A DNA stretch of 64,000 bases from Pseudeuparius sepicola (lineage: Eukaryota > Arthropoda > Insecta > Coleoptera > Anthribidae). The translations under genes and the position numbers were made by a program. This document shows, piece by piece, positions 1-12,100 of the stretch. Numbering within the stretch: position 1 is the first letter of the stretch; every line of letters starts with the position of its first letter. Location of the stretch: assembly GCA_963920635.1 (NCBI GenBank), contig OY987298.1, positions 61,113,949 to 61,177,948 on the forward strand, written 5' to 3'. Below the pieces are notes generated by a model, which was not told where the DNA came from, ran no database searches, and worked only from the letters and a program-made list of their open reading frames with translations.

Positions 1-55
1 TATGTAATTTAGTAAAATAATCTGATGTATTTATGTAAATCAATAAAATACAAAT

Positions 56-119
56 TAGAGAAAAGTGAGAGAGGAAGAGAATATAGAAGAGAAGAAAAGA
101 GAAGAGAAAAGAGAAAAAC
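56..119. repeat. GA-rich purine tract
   Basis: A run of almost pure purine on the + strand, made of degenerate GAGA/GAAAA units with very few pyrimidine interruptions. It is a simple-sequence tract. GAGA-factor binding is possible, but nothing else here marks a promoter. Confidence 0.75.
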
Positions 120-420
120 ATCAAAATAGTTGTAACTACACATACGCGAATTGGATATTTCAACAAATAATATGCGCGTTCAAGTCAAGTCAAACCTAAA
201 ACTTATGAAATACCTATACTTTATTAGTGTATATATGTTATTACTTTACATAATGTTGATGTTTCTCTTTTTTGCATATGTATACTTATCTACTATTGAT
301 CTATTTCGATGAATAAGGTTATTTTATTAAATTACAGAAATTAAATAAGTTTTGCATCAAGCAGGACAAAATTCTTAAGCTTCAAAAATGAAAATGTGTA
401 CCTGAATCGATATTTGTTTT

Positions 421-1247
421 CAATAAGTAGGCTTTGACGAGATGTAAACATCAAACGTGAGACGCGGAGCCATAGTCCCTTAAAAGTGACCAAATATTCA
501 AAACCCGGCCAATAAAATCCCATTTAACTTTTCGTACACATTGCGAAATAATTGTTACCTATAGCAGCGCAATATTTCAGTATAAATATTTTAGTATGAG
601 TCTATTTTTCATGGGGGCTGCACAACCGGCAGCAGTTTGGAGTTTCTATTGCGAAGCGCCGTGCCTCGTCATACTTGACCTACAGGCCGACACACGAAAG
701 AAGTTCAATGAAAAACTCAGTCTAAGCGGCATCCGTATGTTATTAATGTGGGCATGGGCGATGGGCGATTAGACTGAGTTTTTCATTGGACTTCTTTCGT
801 GTGTCGGACTGTAGGTAGAGACATCGTCAAGTCAAGCAACGCCGCGCAGTCGGTTCATGGACGGGTGATCCCTTATGATTGTTTTTTCCTAATAAAACAA
901 TTTTATTTCCGATTTAAAAATATATATATAATATGTACCTTGGCACTGAAGATGCAAATTGGTTTTTCTGTTCGAAGGCGACGTGTCTTGTCATACTTGA
1001 CCTAGGTAGAGCGATTGTCAAAGTCAAGCAACGCCGCGCGCAGTTGGTTCATGGACGGGTGATCCCGTATGATTATTTTCTTGCCTAATAATTTTTTTTT
1101 TAGATTTCAAAAAAAATTTAATATGTACTTAGGCACTGAAGTTCTTTTTATGACTCATGTGGTTTATTTGTCTCGGAGAGAAGCCTCGGCAACTAAATTC
1201 CACATGAGTCATAAAAAGTTGAACTTCAGTGCCTTGGTACATAAATG
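421..1247 (+). repeat. 5S-rRNA-like dispersed repeat, copy 1 (rearranged)
   Basis: Member of a dispersed family also seen at 6610-6850 (fragment, same strand), 14398-15010 and 24268-24862 (opposite strand). The order on this strand is a shared 5' segment, a 5S-like module, an AT-rich stretch, and a palindromic tail of about 100 bp at 1131-1238. The module reads AAGTCAAGCAACGCCGCGCG, then GGTTCATGGACGGGTGATCC, close to box A, the intermediate element and box C of arthropod 5S rRNA. This copy carries the module twice (about 815-870 and 1000-1066) and is interrupted by a small MITE at 683-811. A 5S-derived SINE is the likeliest explanation, but several hundred bases lie upstream of the module, which is unusual for that class. 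Confidence 0.65.
683..811. mobile_element. 129-bp palindromic MITE, TA target duplication
   Basis: It begins CAGGCCGACACACGAAAGAA and ends with the near-exact reverse complement. The arms are about 40 bp around a short unpaired centre. TA lies on each side (681-682 and 812-813). The uninterrupted sister sequence at about 1001-1010 reads straight through the junction (ACCTAGGTAG), so this is a clean insertion into the 5S-like repeat. TA duplication with CAG ends suggests mobilisation by a Tc1/mariner-type transposase. It has no coding capacity. Confidence 0.85.
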
Positions 1248-2294
1248 ACTATTAATTAACCTATGGGTACCTACGATCTTTCTACTTATATTGTAGAGCG
1301 TTCTTTCTCGTAACAAACAGGTTTTACATATCTATATTGTTCTTTCTTTGCAAATATAATAAATTAAAAAATTAGATTGTACCAGCTATTGATATTTTAT
1401 AATTGCATAGTCCTAAACTTTTACTTTTCGTTAGAAAATGTGAAAGTATTTTCAAATTATTATGTATGTTGTCCATCTACTTTCAGTAATTTTTTAAGTA
1501 GTTAATTGTTTTTCCAGTATCAATTTATTCTATTTGCTCGTTATATTTCAGAACACATATAAGAAACTTCGCATCTAATTTAAAAAACGGCCTTTCAACC
1601 AGTTTTATTGGAAAGGATAAATAATACTATGTAAATTTGATTTATGGCAAAGAGAGTTCCCCATGGATCATATTTATACAGTTTGTAGGCACTATATAAA
1701 TATTTCCTTCTCCTTCGTACCCATTATAATTTTAAGGTAATACTGCATGCAAGTCTACATCACCACAAACCTTGTAAAATTTAAATTTCAGCAAAAAGGC
1801 GGTGTCTCAGTGTTTGTTTGTGTGTCTGTGTTTTCCCACTATGACTTTCGAGGCTACAAATTTGGTGTAGGTACGTGTAATCTTGCCTACAATAGGACGA
1901 TATGGATTGTTTTTTTTTTGCCAAAATCTCTCTACTAAAAGGTATGGAAATGATGGAAAGAAAATCTCGTATATTATGAAGCTTTCTCAATACAACAGTT
2001 TTTACAAACAAATTGGTTACAAACAAATGGGTGAATTTTAAAATATGGGGTTATCTTGTTTTCTATATTATTATTAAACTAAGTAAATGGCAATGGTTAC
2101 GAGGTATATACATTCGGTATATTATAGGATTTGTGGGCAATATTGGAATTTACCATTTAAATAATGGATTTAAAAAGAGTGATGTGCATTTAGTTTTATC
2201 GGAAATTATAGAGTTCCTAGAGCTAAGTAGGTATATTAACTGGTATACTTTGAACAACTTTAGCAACTGGAGGGAATTGAAACAATTAATATTA
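1248..2294. other. No gene recognised
   Basis: AT-rich sequence downstream of the cuticle-like gene. Short ORFs on both strands show neither codon bias nor recognisable domains, and I see no repeat shared with the rest of the window. Confidence 0.5.
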
Positions 2295-2308
2295 TTTATT
2301 ATTTTATT
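2295..2308 (-). terminator. Poly(A) signals of the cuticle-like gene
   Basis: Two AATAAA hexamers on the minus strand (2308-2303 and 2300-2295), about 165 nt past the stop codon of exon 3. No earlier AATAAA lies in the intervening 3' UTR, so these are the likely cleavage signals. Confidence 0.6.
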
Positions 2309-2470
2309 GTAAAACAACGTAACAAAAACAAGTAACAAATTAAATATATACAAAAATAACAAAACCTAACAAAAAGTCACAGTTCAGGTAAAAGGATGAA
2401 AATGAGTGAGGGAAGATGAGTCGATGAAAATGAAATTTAAAAACATGACACTAATGAAAAAGTCTAGGCT

Positions 2471-3141
2471 TCAGTGCTTTCCAGTCTTGTGGAAGACGTG
2501 TTTGTAGATGGGCACGTGGACGGGGTATGGCTTGTCTACGTACTCTACGTGGTGTTTCTCGACGGTGATCTTCACTGGCTTGGGCACGTACACCGGAATC
2601 AGCTTCTCGACGGTGATGGGGACTTTCTTTTCGATCTCTTGCGGCACCAGCTTGTAGATGGGCACAGCAATTGGATGAGGAACAGGGATGTGCACTGCGT
2701 AGGGCTGCGGCACTGGGATCTTGATGACCTGGGGTGTTGGCACTCCGACCGGGTGCGGCACCGGCACTCCGATCTTCTTCACCACGTGGTAAGGAGCCAG
2801 TTCTTCTTTGACGATTTTCTTGGTGGGGATGTGGTGGTGGGAAACTTCGACTTTGTGCCCGAAGTCCTGGTGACCTTCGTCGCCGCCGCCGCCAAGGTTG
2901 TATCCTCCGAGATGTCCGCCGAGGTCTCCGCCGCCGCTGTGGCCGCCGGCGTCGTGTTCGCTAATTTCGTGCCCTCCTAAGCTTTGACCGCCGTAATCGC
3001 CGCCGCCGCTTGCGCTGTGGCCGCCGTAGTCACCGCCTCCGTAGCCGCCCAAGTCGCCGTGGCCTCCGGATATGGGTTGCCAACCGTGCTGAAGACCGGC
3101 ACCGTGATCGCCGCCTGATTCAAGGCTTGCTCCCCCATATC
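2471..3141 (-). CDS. Exon 3 of the cuticle-like gene (most of the protein and the stop)
   Basis: The acceptor is TTCAAG at 3142 and the exon opens in phase 1. Translation runs from GYGGASLESGGDHG through the Gly/His-rich block into the Pro/Val block and ends HKTGKH at TGA (2473-2471). The exon is markedly GC-richer than its surroundings, with G/C-ending codons for Gly, Val and Pro, which supports real coding use. Internal duplications such as GGGDYGG and PVPHPxxVP indicate growth by short tandem repeats. The antisense frame is also open but reads as low-complexity shadow. Confidence 0.88.
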
Positions 3142-6100
3142 CTTGAATTCAAAATGACCGTTTAGTACAATTATTATGCCTCACTCATCTGGTACGGGTT
3201 TTTATTCGCAGGTTCCTTGTGTTCATATAGCTAGTAAGCATGAGTATTATTACCTTCGTGTCCTCCAGCAGACGCCGCCGCCAGAGCCGCATGGTCGCCC
3301 CCCTGGTCGCCTCCTCCGTGGCCTAGAGCTTCGTAGCCGCCCCCCACGTCCCCTCCGTGCCCCCCTGCCAAATCGTTGCCGCCGTGGTCCTCGAGTAGTC
3401 CGCCGAGGGCCGCCTGCGCCAGGGCGAGGGTCACCAAGAGGGTTGCGCTCTGGAAGAGACAACATAAATTGTGTTAATCCTCATTCGAAATATGAACCGA
3501 CTTTACTTCAATAATTATTATATTTCATTTAATATTTATAATATTGCTTTGGAAATTATGTTTGTTTTGGTAATTATGTTAGTTAGCTAGCTTTAAGCTT
3601 AGGTATATAAAAAATGTAGGTTTATACTAAGCCTTATACATTATCCACATAATTTATAGGAAGCAATCATTTTAAACGGAATCACAAATCGGACAAAGAT
3701 ATTTTTTCTACGACTATAAGGAAATGAGCCCATTGTATGTTCGTTTTTATTGGAAAATGTACTGCATTGTTCACGTTTTCTTGCAACCGGTGCGGGAATA
3801 TCATTGTAGACAGGTTACCATAGCAACTGAGCTGTGACCTTGGACGAGCAATTTACCAAAACAAGGATAATCGCTAGGCATTACTAGCAAGACTAAAAAT
3901 ATTGGATTACGCCTTCGTTATTCACGTGCACCGGCATATCTCGATTATTTTTAGTTTTGATAGTAGCCTCGCGATTATCGTCGTTTTGGTAAATTGCTCG
4001 GTCAAGGTCATAGCTCATGGCAGTTTGAATCAGCTTTAGTAGGAGGCCATGGAAACAAACAAACGCTGAATGTGACAGTTCAACTTTGTTGATTTAAGTT
4101 TATTTTCGTCTATTTTTAGAGAAAAAATTAAATTAATTCGTTACTTATAGGTAACAAAAATGAACACTTCCGCAGTCAGTGAGATAGAAGTAATTGATGG
4201 TATATTTTGATATTTTGGAAGTTGCAACTGTGAATATTTAATTCGATAAATGTTTTGATGATTGTACCAATATACGATTTATTACACAATTAAAATTTTG
4301 TTATTATTTAAATTAAAAAGTAGTAAAAGCTTAATCATTTAGAACAATGAAATTTGGAACAGATATAGGTTTTAATTAATTATCCTAAAAAGAATCTGTA
4401 TAGTAAGTTTTTTCTAAAAGAATTCCTAATAGTTCTTTTTGAAATTTAAGCCCATAAAAGTGGTCATAGTTGGGCCAACTTTGTTCAATCCCCAGTTTGA
4501 ACACCGACCAAACAAAAAAAAACACATTTATCAAAATCGGTCAACAAATAAAGATTTTACGGTAAATCCCTAACGTAGACAAATTGTTTATAAATCTAAA
4601 AATAGAAGAAATATAAAAATATAATACTTAATTATAAATAATTTTAAATACTTTTATATAGTTTATTTTGTTGAATCACTGCGTTGCCAACGCCCGATTT
4701 AATTAAAGCATATGCAAAATAATTGTACATTTTAAACAGTTGTAATGCTATCCCAGGAACTTGATTTATATGTTCAAATTTTTATTTATCTACCAAATGA
4801 AAATATTGTCTGGAAAAAGGAAAGCAAGATTTTGGATACAAGACCCAAACTACTCTTAACAGCCCTCACAAGTTTAATGCAGATTACGTAGAATAATTTC
4901 TTTGTGTTATTTGCCAATCTGGATAGAAATCTGAAATCTGCGGAATCGTCGAAAAGTTAAGCCGAAATTAAATGGAGAGTTTATCTCAAATACGGGACTA
5001 AGCCTCCCGTTAGATTGTTTGATCAGCTTTAAAATTAGGAAAAACTACTTCGACTTTACTGAAAACAAATTTTCCATTTGCGTTAATTTTCGAAGCATTT
5101 TATCTCCATTTAAACTTGAATTTCATTTAAATGCTGATCATAGTTTTTTTTTTCAGGTATGTTTGTACAAAGGGAATTTATTTCGAGAGAGTATCCTACG
5201 GAAGGGTGAGTATAATCAAATTTATTGCGAACCTGGACATTAATGTTTTACCATAAATAGTTTTGTATGGCAAAATTTGCATGCTATCCAAACTATAATT
5301 CGAAATAAAATTATTTTGAAACTCGCTGCACTAGTAGGCAACGTAAATGTAATTTTTAGTCGATAAACCTATAAGTGCTTATATTTTGCCCAAAATTGAA
5401 ATAAATGGAAACACGCTCAGCATCGTGCATTGCATAGGAAAAATTATTTATTTCGTACTGAACACAATGTTAAAAATATCGAACAATTTGTAGAATCGAT
5501 TATAGTTGAAATATTTATCTATTTATTTTTGTTCCCTAAAATTGGACATTCCAGCAAATGTTGCCCCAATGGTAATTGTAACCTTTTATGCGTCCTTTCG
5601 GGAAAATATGAATTTTTAAATTTACATATTTATGTGTTTACGAATGCTCAGCAAAATTATTATCAAATAGAATTTAATGAGATCACTATTTATACTGAGG
5701 TTTCGAAGAATACACAAATTTTAATTATAGATCAGTCCTTTTTTGTCAAATTTAAAATTATAGTAATTTTATTATGTTCATAATATAAAATGCATTGATG
5801 TTTTCTTCACTATTAATGTGTGTCCACGTTAAGGATTTACCACCCTTTTAAAATCTTTATTTGTTGGCTGATTTTGATATTTTTGTTTGTTTGGTAGTTG
5901 TTTAAAATGCGTATTCAACAAGGTGGGCAACTTAATTTTTGGTCTGTAACCATGGCCAACTACGGCCACTTTTATGGGCTCAAAATATTAATAATGGACT
6001 TTTAGAAATAACGATTGAAATTATTAAAATTTAACATTTTATAACTCTTTCATCATTTTATAAGAAATGTAAGTATTGATTAAGACACATATGTTCTAAC

Positions 6101-9100
6101 TTTAAAAACAATAAGAAATTCCGACAATTTAAAAAGAATTAAAATTGGTACAGATAGGTTCTCAGTGATTCTAAGCAACAATCAGTTTGTTTTGTTTTAA
6201 CCAATATTAGTTACTTTTTGAAATTTGAGTGCGTAAAAGTTGGCCATGATTACAACTCAAGAATAAACTTATACCCACTCCCTGAATGAGCATTTTGAAT
6301 TCCTATACCTAAGAAAACAAGTCATTAACGTGGACACACTATAGATTCGCGAAGAAAGAGTGCCTCATAGCTTCCCAGCTTATTAGGTAGGTAACCTACA
6401 TTATTTTTTATTTTTTATTTTTTATTCGCTAAATCCAGTAAATGTTTAGCTTTTGTGAAATCGCCCCTAAAAAATCTCAAAATCGCCATCTCAAAATTAT
6501 TTAACTTTTCAACTTCATTGTGGAATTGTGACCTATTTATAACAAAATAATCTTTCAATATGAATATGGGCAGTTCAGTACGATTGAACAACCATAATAT
6601 TCAATGTAGACTGCAAGAGATTGACCGCACCGTGCTCGATCTACGTAAAACGATAATATGGAAGGTGCATCAATGGTAGGTGCGGTCGGCTCATAGATGG
6701 GTGACCGTGCTCTTTAAATTATAATGCCTAATAAAACTTCATTTTTCCCGATTAAAATAAATAATGTCTCATATGGTTTATTTGCATCTGCCTTCCAGGC
6801 CTCAGCAACTTTATTCCACATCCGTCATAAATAGTCGAACTTTATTGTTTGTTTTTTTTTCTAAAGCGTAAACAAAATCGTAATAGTTAAAATAATTTCG
6901 TTTGTTGTTATTATCTACAGATTTGTTTTGTACAATTTTTTTCATTAGCTTAATAGGTATCGGTTAACGACCGATTAATTCATTAAATCCCATTGCCTCT
7001 TTATGGGGTAATTATTTCTCCAGAGCTCACCGAAACCATCTGCTGCGAATTTAAATAAGAGCAAAACTAAAATGGTACGAGGTATGAACAAACAATATTT
7101 CTGCCTCCCATATGACAACTTTCTTTCCATATTCCGAGGAATTTCTTAGGCGCTAATGTTAAAATAAAAAGAGAAACTAAACAACAGTCACATTCGCATA
7201 TCGTTTTATAATAATGCCGTTCGGAATGCACGACCTAGGAAGTGCACAACACTTTTTTTGCTCCGCTAAATCATTTCAGGCTATACACAATATAATGGCA
7301 CGTTATTTCCAGGCCGCGGGTTTTACTTTCATCTTAATGAACGCGTAAAAAGCAAAAGTGAAAGACGTTAATTGATCGGCGGCTTACTTGTCCGAGGAGT
7401 CCGCCGAGTGGACGCCCGTCTAGTTATACATTTTGGGCCTTTCCTCTACTTTTACGCCGCCGCTTTCCAATCCGGACCGTAGGGAATTAATTGAGTGAAC
7501 GTGTTCTTCGGTCCCGCTTATCTCGCCTCTAATAATGAAATATTCAGCATCGCGCCGGCTGGATGCACATGACGGTGATGGGATTTCCCCGGGCCCATGT
7601 AGCGCATAAGAACCCATAAAAAATGGAATGTATAAAATCCCATTTGAATACTAGACAGGATATGACAAGCGTGATACGCTGCAAAATGCAATAAATGCAA
7701 ATACAAAATGTACGATACAACCAATATTCTTTGAAAAGTATTCTGTATTCTCAGCAATCTTAACTCAAACTAAACTAAACTGCCTTTTTTCCAAAAACTT
7801 TCAGAAGTAGACAAAAAAATACAAAAAAATACAGTAAAACTGTATATCCGACAAAGTCAAGGGACGTTTTCTTAGAGAACATTGCTCCACCAATGATTTC
7901 AGGAGTCTCTACTTTAAACTTAAACTAGCGACTTTAATTCTATATCGGCAATTTGTGTAACTTGTTTCAATAGTATTTTTTAACTAATTTTTGGTTTGTT
8001 AGCTTAACAGACAGAATTCTGTATATAAAATTGAATGACATCTGCGAAAAAATAATTTTGCATTTGTGTTACTATCAAACTGAAATAGCAAAAATAAAGA
8101 TAATATACCAAGAAAAAAATTACCACCAGTTTAGCTAATATGTTGTGCTCATAATAGATTACTTCCAGTTTTTTCCATTCACCGAAACTGGTTAATCTTG
8201 AACATATTAAAATTTTCGCCTGTGGCGCAATTTTTAACCACTAGATTTTGATTTTTATGAAATCAAGTAATGTTTATTTTTTAAGTAAAATGTTAATAAC
8301 ATAGGTGGTATAACAAATTACCCCGCCCTCCCCCTTTCTAAAAAAGCTTCTGTCACAAACCACCATTATTACTAATTTGACTACTACTTAATCTATAACG
8401 AAGGTACTCCCACCCCCCATTTTTAAATGTCACGCTAGGCCTCTGCCAAACATCTATAAATAAAGAATGATTTAGTGATAGTGAAAACTTGTTTTATTAG
8501 GATATGTTGGCTTTTATGCTCAATCAAGTGTCTAATTGAACAACAAATCGATAATATCAATTTTGTCATTGTAATACCTGGACCAACACTATATTAAAGA
8601 CCTGTGCATGGCGCTGTTTCAAGCGATCTCCACTGGCACCACACGGCGAAAAAACTCGACAGAGTGCTCTAATTCTAAAACTACCATTGTTGTAAAATCT
8701 TTTATAAAATAAAAACATGCAAATATGTCTGTTATAACAAATTTAATATCCAAACGAAAAATATATGCTTGTTTGTTACGTCCGTTTAATTACGTCCTTT
8801 TAATTTACATGACATATTTCCGTACGTTTTTTTAAATATATACAATGTGTCTGGTTTATCGTGTTAACACTCATAAAGATCTAAGCAGGCTGCGGGAATT
8901 GAAGGGGACAATTTTTTATAGATATGTCCTTGAACTTCATCGTTTGAGAAGTAATGGTTTAGCATTACCAGGATGATTCAAAGGGGTGCGTTTTTCGAAA
9001 AACCATAATAGGCATTTTTTATTTAAAATTTAACATAAAGCTAATCAGGACACGCAAAATATAATATTCCAAGTTTTAACAAAAAATATACAGGGAGTTC

Positions 9101-12100
9101 CATTCTGCAGGGTGTCAAAGTTGTCCAAAATAGAAATTTTAAAGGTAGATATACCTGGCGAGTCAAGTGTGCCATGGAATTACTTCGAAACAGGACTACA
9201 CACAATGTTGTGCAGTGTTGTGCAAAGATCCAATAAAAAATATGCTCTCTCTGTGCCTACTCAAAATGCTGATTTTTTTTAAAAAAACACGTCAAAAATC
9301 CAGTACATCAAAAGCGCCCCAGACACTATGAACGAAGTAAGTCTGAAAACCACAGAAGCCTGCCAGTCGGTAAGTCCACCTGATTTAAGGTGGCTGGTGT
9401 GCCACAACAGGAAATCCACAGAAATGTAGGTATCATCTTAGAGAGTGACTTTAATGAAAAAGGTTCAATAATTTAAATTGTATTTTATTTGTTGGTTGCC
9501 ATTTTGTAAAAAATAAATTACCTACTCTTTATTAATATTTTTTCAATAATTCCAGAGCACTCTTGACCCATATAAAGTTTCATAAAAATTCAGCATTTTG
9601 AGATGGCCCTGTATGCTTTTGTATTGAATTTTTGCACACCAACCCTTTGAGTGCTTCTGTTGACCATTTAGTTATTTTGAGGGGATTCCATGGCACATTT
9701 GACTGGCCAGATGCCTTTTGTTCAAATTTGATATGTGGTAGTTTCGGGATGTTCTGATTAACGCTGTGGTGTCAGATTTTAAGTAAAAAATGCCTAATAT
9801 AGTTTTTCGAAAAACGCACCCCTTTAAAAAAACCTAGAAAGTCTGGTTTTCTGGCAATGCCAAACCAATACTTCACAAAAGATGCGAACTTTCAGGGACA
9901 CTTATTTAAAAAAAAATGTCCTGTTCAATTCCTGTAGCCTATTTAGATTTTAAAGCTGTACGAAAAACCAGGCACACTGTATATATTTAAAATTGGAACA
10001 ACTAAGCGAAACTAAAAATCGCAAAATTTGCAGAGAAATTATTGTGACGATATAAAAACCATGAAATTAATATCGAGTAAGTATATAAAAAGTCTGCATC
10101 AGAAAAAAAAACTATTAATTTAAGTCTTTTAATTAAATGCGATATTAGCAGATTTCAATTAGTGCGTCCGAAATTTGAGAGTAGGTGAAAAAGTGGAAAC
10201 TACCGCACTCAAGATCGCACTATTATCCAGTACAAAATAAACGTCATTTGACTAGTTTTCTGACAATCTAGTATTCAATGTTTGACCGTTCCCTCACTCA
10301 AAACGGTTTGACCTATAAAAATGTTTTTTACTACTAACCTGAGAAATCACCATTATTTACCCCATTCCTCTAATGAGAAGTAATATTTCTCTCCCTAGAT
10401 AAATAATGATAATAAAAAAATACCTGGGTAAATAATGAAAAATTTTCTATATGACATTTAAAAATTAGTTTCATTTTGTCAGCTTGACAACTGAACTCAA
10501 ATCTAATCAAATATGTAAAATATGGCAATATTTCTATGTTAGTAGTAAAAAAAAATTCTATATAGACTTAGGTTGAGAAGTGAGCCCTTATTTACCGAGC
10601 ATTTTTATATCCTGAGGCGCGTAGAGTTTGGCGAACGTAGATTTTACCCATTTTTAATAAGAACTTACTTTCCCATTTATTTATATTTAGGGTTTTAATT
10701 TCGTTCGTAACATCAACTATGGAACCAAAATTATTTCATTGAACTTTATTTTCCATTTTTGCTCTTAATCACACTGTAGCGAAGAGAGCGGCAACAACTG
10801 ACCTAAATTTTTTTTAGCATATATGCGGTTTTGTTTTTTTATAGTTTTTCGAAAAACGCACCCCTTTAAAAAAACCTAGAAAGTCTGGTTTTCTGGCAAT
10901 GCCAAACCAATACTTCACAAAAGATGCGAACTTTCAGGGACACTTATTTAAAAAAAAATGTCCTGTTCAATTCCTGTAGCCTATTTAGATTTTAAAGCTG
11001 TACGAAAAACCAGGCACACTGTATATATTTAAAATTGGGACAACTAAGCGAAACTAAAAATCGCAAAATTTGCAGAGAAATTATTGTGACGATATAAAAA
11101 CCATGAAATTAATATCGAGTAAGTATATAAAAAGTCTGCATCAGAAAAAAAAACTATTAATTTAAGTCTTTTAATTAAATGCGATATTAGCAGATTTCAA
11201 TTAGTGCGTCCGAAATTTGAGAGTAGGTGAAAAAGTGGAAACTACCGCACTCAAGATCGCACTATTATCCAGTACAAAATAAACGTCATTTGACTAGTTT
11301 TCTGACAATCTAGTATTCAATGTTTGACCGTTCCCTCACTCAAAACGGTTTGACCTATAAAAATGTTTTTTACTACTAACCTGAGAAATCACCATTATTT
11401 ACCCCATTCCTCTAATGAGAAGTAATATTTCTCTCCCTAGATAAATAATGATAATAAAAAAATACCTGGGTAAATAATGAAAAATTTTCTATATGACATT
11501 TAAAAATTAGTTTCATTTTGTCAGCTTGACAACTGAACTCAAATCTAATCAAATATGTAAAATATGGCAATATTTCTATGTTAGTAGTAAAAAAAAATTC
11601 TATATAGACTTAGGTTGAGAAGTGAGCCCTTATTTACCGAGCATTTTTATATCCTGAGGCGCGTAGAGTTTGGCGAACGTAGATTTTACCCATTTTTAAT
11701 AAGAACTTACTTTCCCATTTATTTATATTTAGGGTTTTAATTTCGTTCGTAACATCAACTATGGAACCAAAATTATTTCATTGAACTTTATTTTCCATTT
11801 TTGCTCTTAATCACACTGTAGCGAAGAGAGCGGCAACAACTGACCTAAATTTTTTTTAGCATATATGCGGTTTTGTTTAGTAGCATCAACCATATTATTT
11901 GTTTAAATATCGTTGAAATTAAAATGAAAAAATTTGATGACCACAACAGAAGTCATAGAGAACAAATAACAATTGATGAGAAGGAGTGCAACTATTTTTA
12001 TATCTCTAATTAATGTAACTTGTAAAGTGAGTTATTTTCAATGTTCAAAGCTTTAGAAGTAAGAAGAATAGATGATATAATGCATAAAATTGGGGTCGCC

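Larger units (their letters stand above)
9798..11881. repeat. Tandem duplication, two copies of a 1042-bp unit
   Basis: Copies at 9798-10839 and 10840-11881 are in exact 1042-nt register from start to end with no indels. The only difference I noticed is AAAATTGGAACA versus AAAATTGGGACA (near 10005 and 11040). The unit joins the right arm of the foldback element to about 860 bp of intron. The junction has a few extra T residues (GGTTTTGTTTTTTTATAG). This is either a very recent duplication or an assembly artefact. Confidence 0.92.

Noticed and set aside
822..1066. Functional 5S rRNA gene
   Set aside because: Only part of the 5S sequence is recognisable, with many substitutions, and it is embedded in a dispersed repeat.
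2474..2980. 168-residue plus-strand ORF over the cuticle-like exon
   Set aside because: It is the antisense shadow of the Gly/Pro/Val-rich exon. Its Val/Asp/Leu-rich low complexity follows from the complement, and the minus frame has splice sites, signal peptide and promoter.
6612..6720. tRNA gene
   Set aside because: No cloverleaf or anticodon stem could be drawn. The resemblance is to the 5S promoter region.
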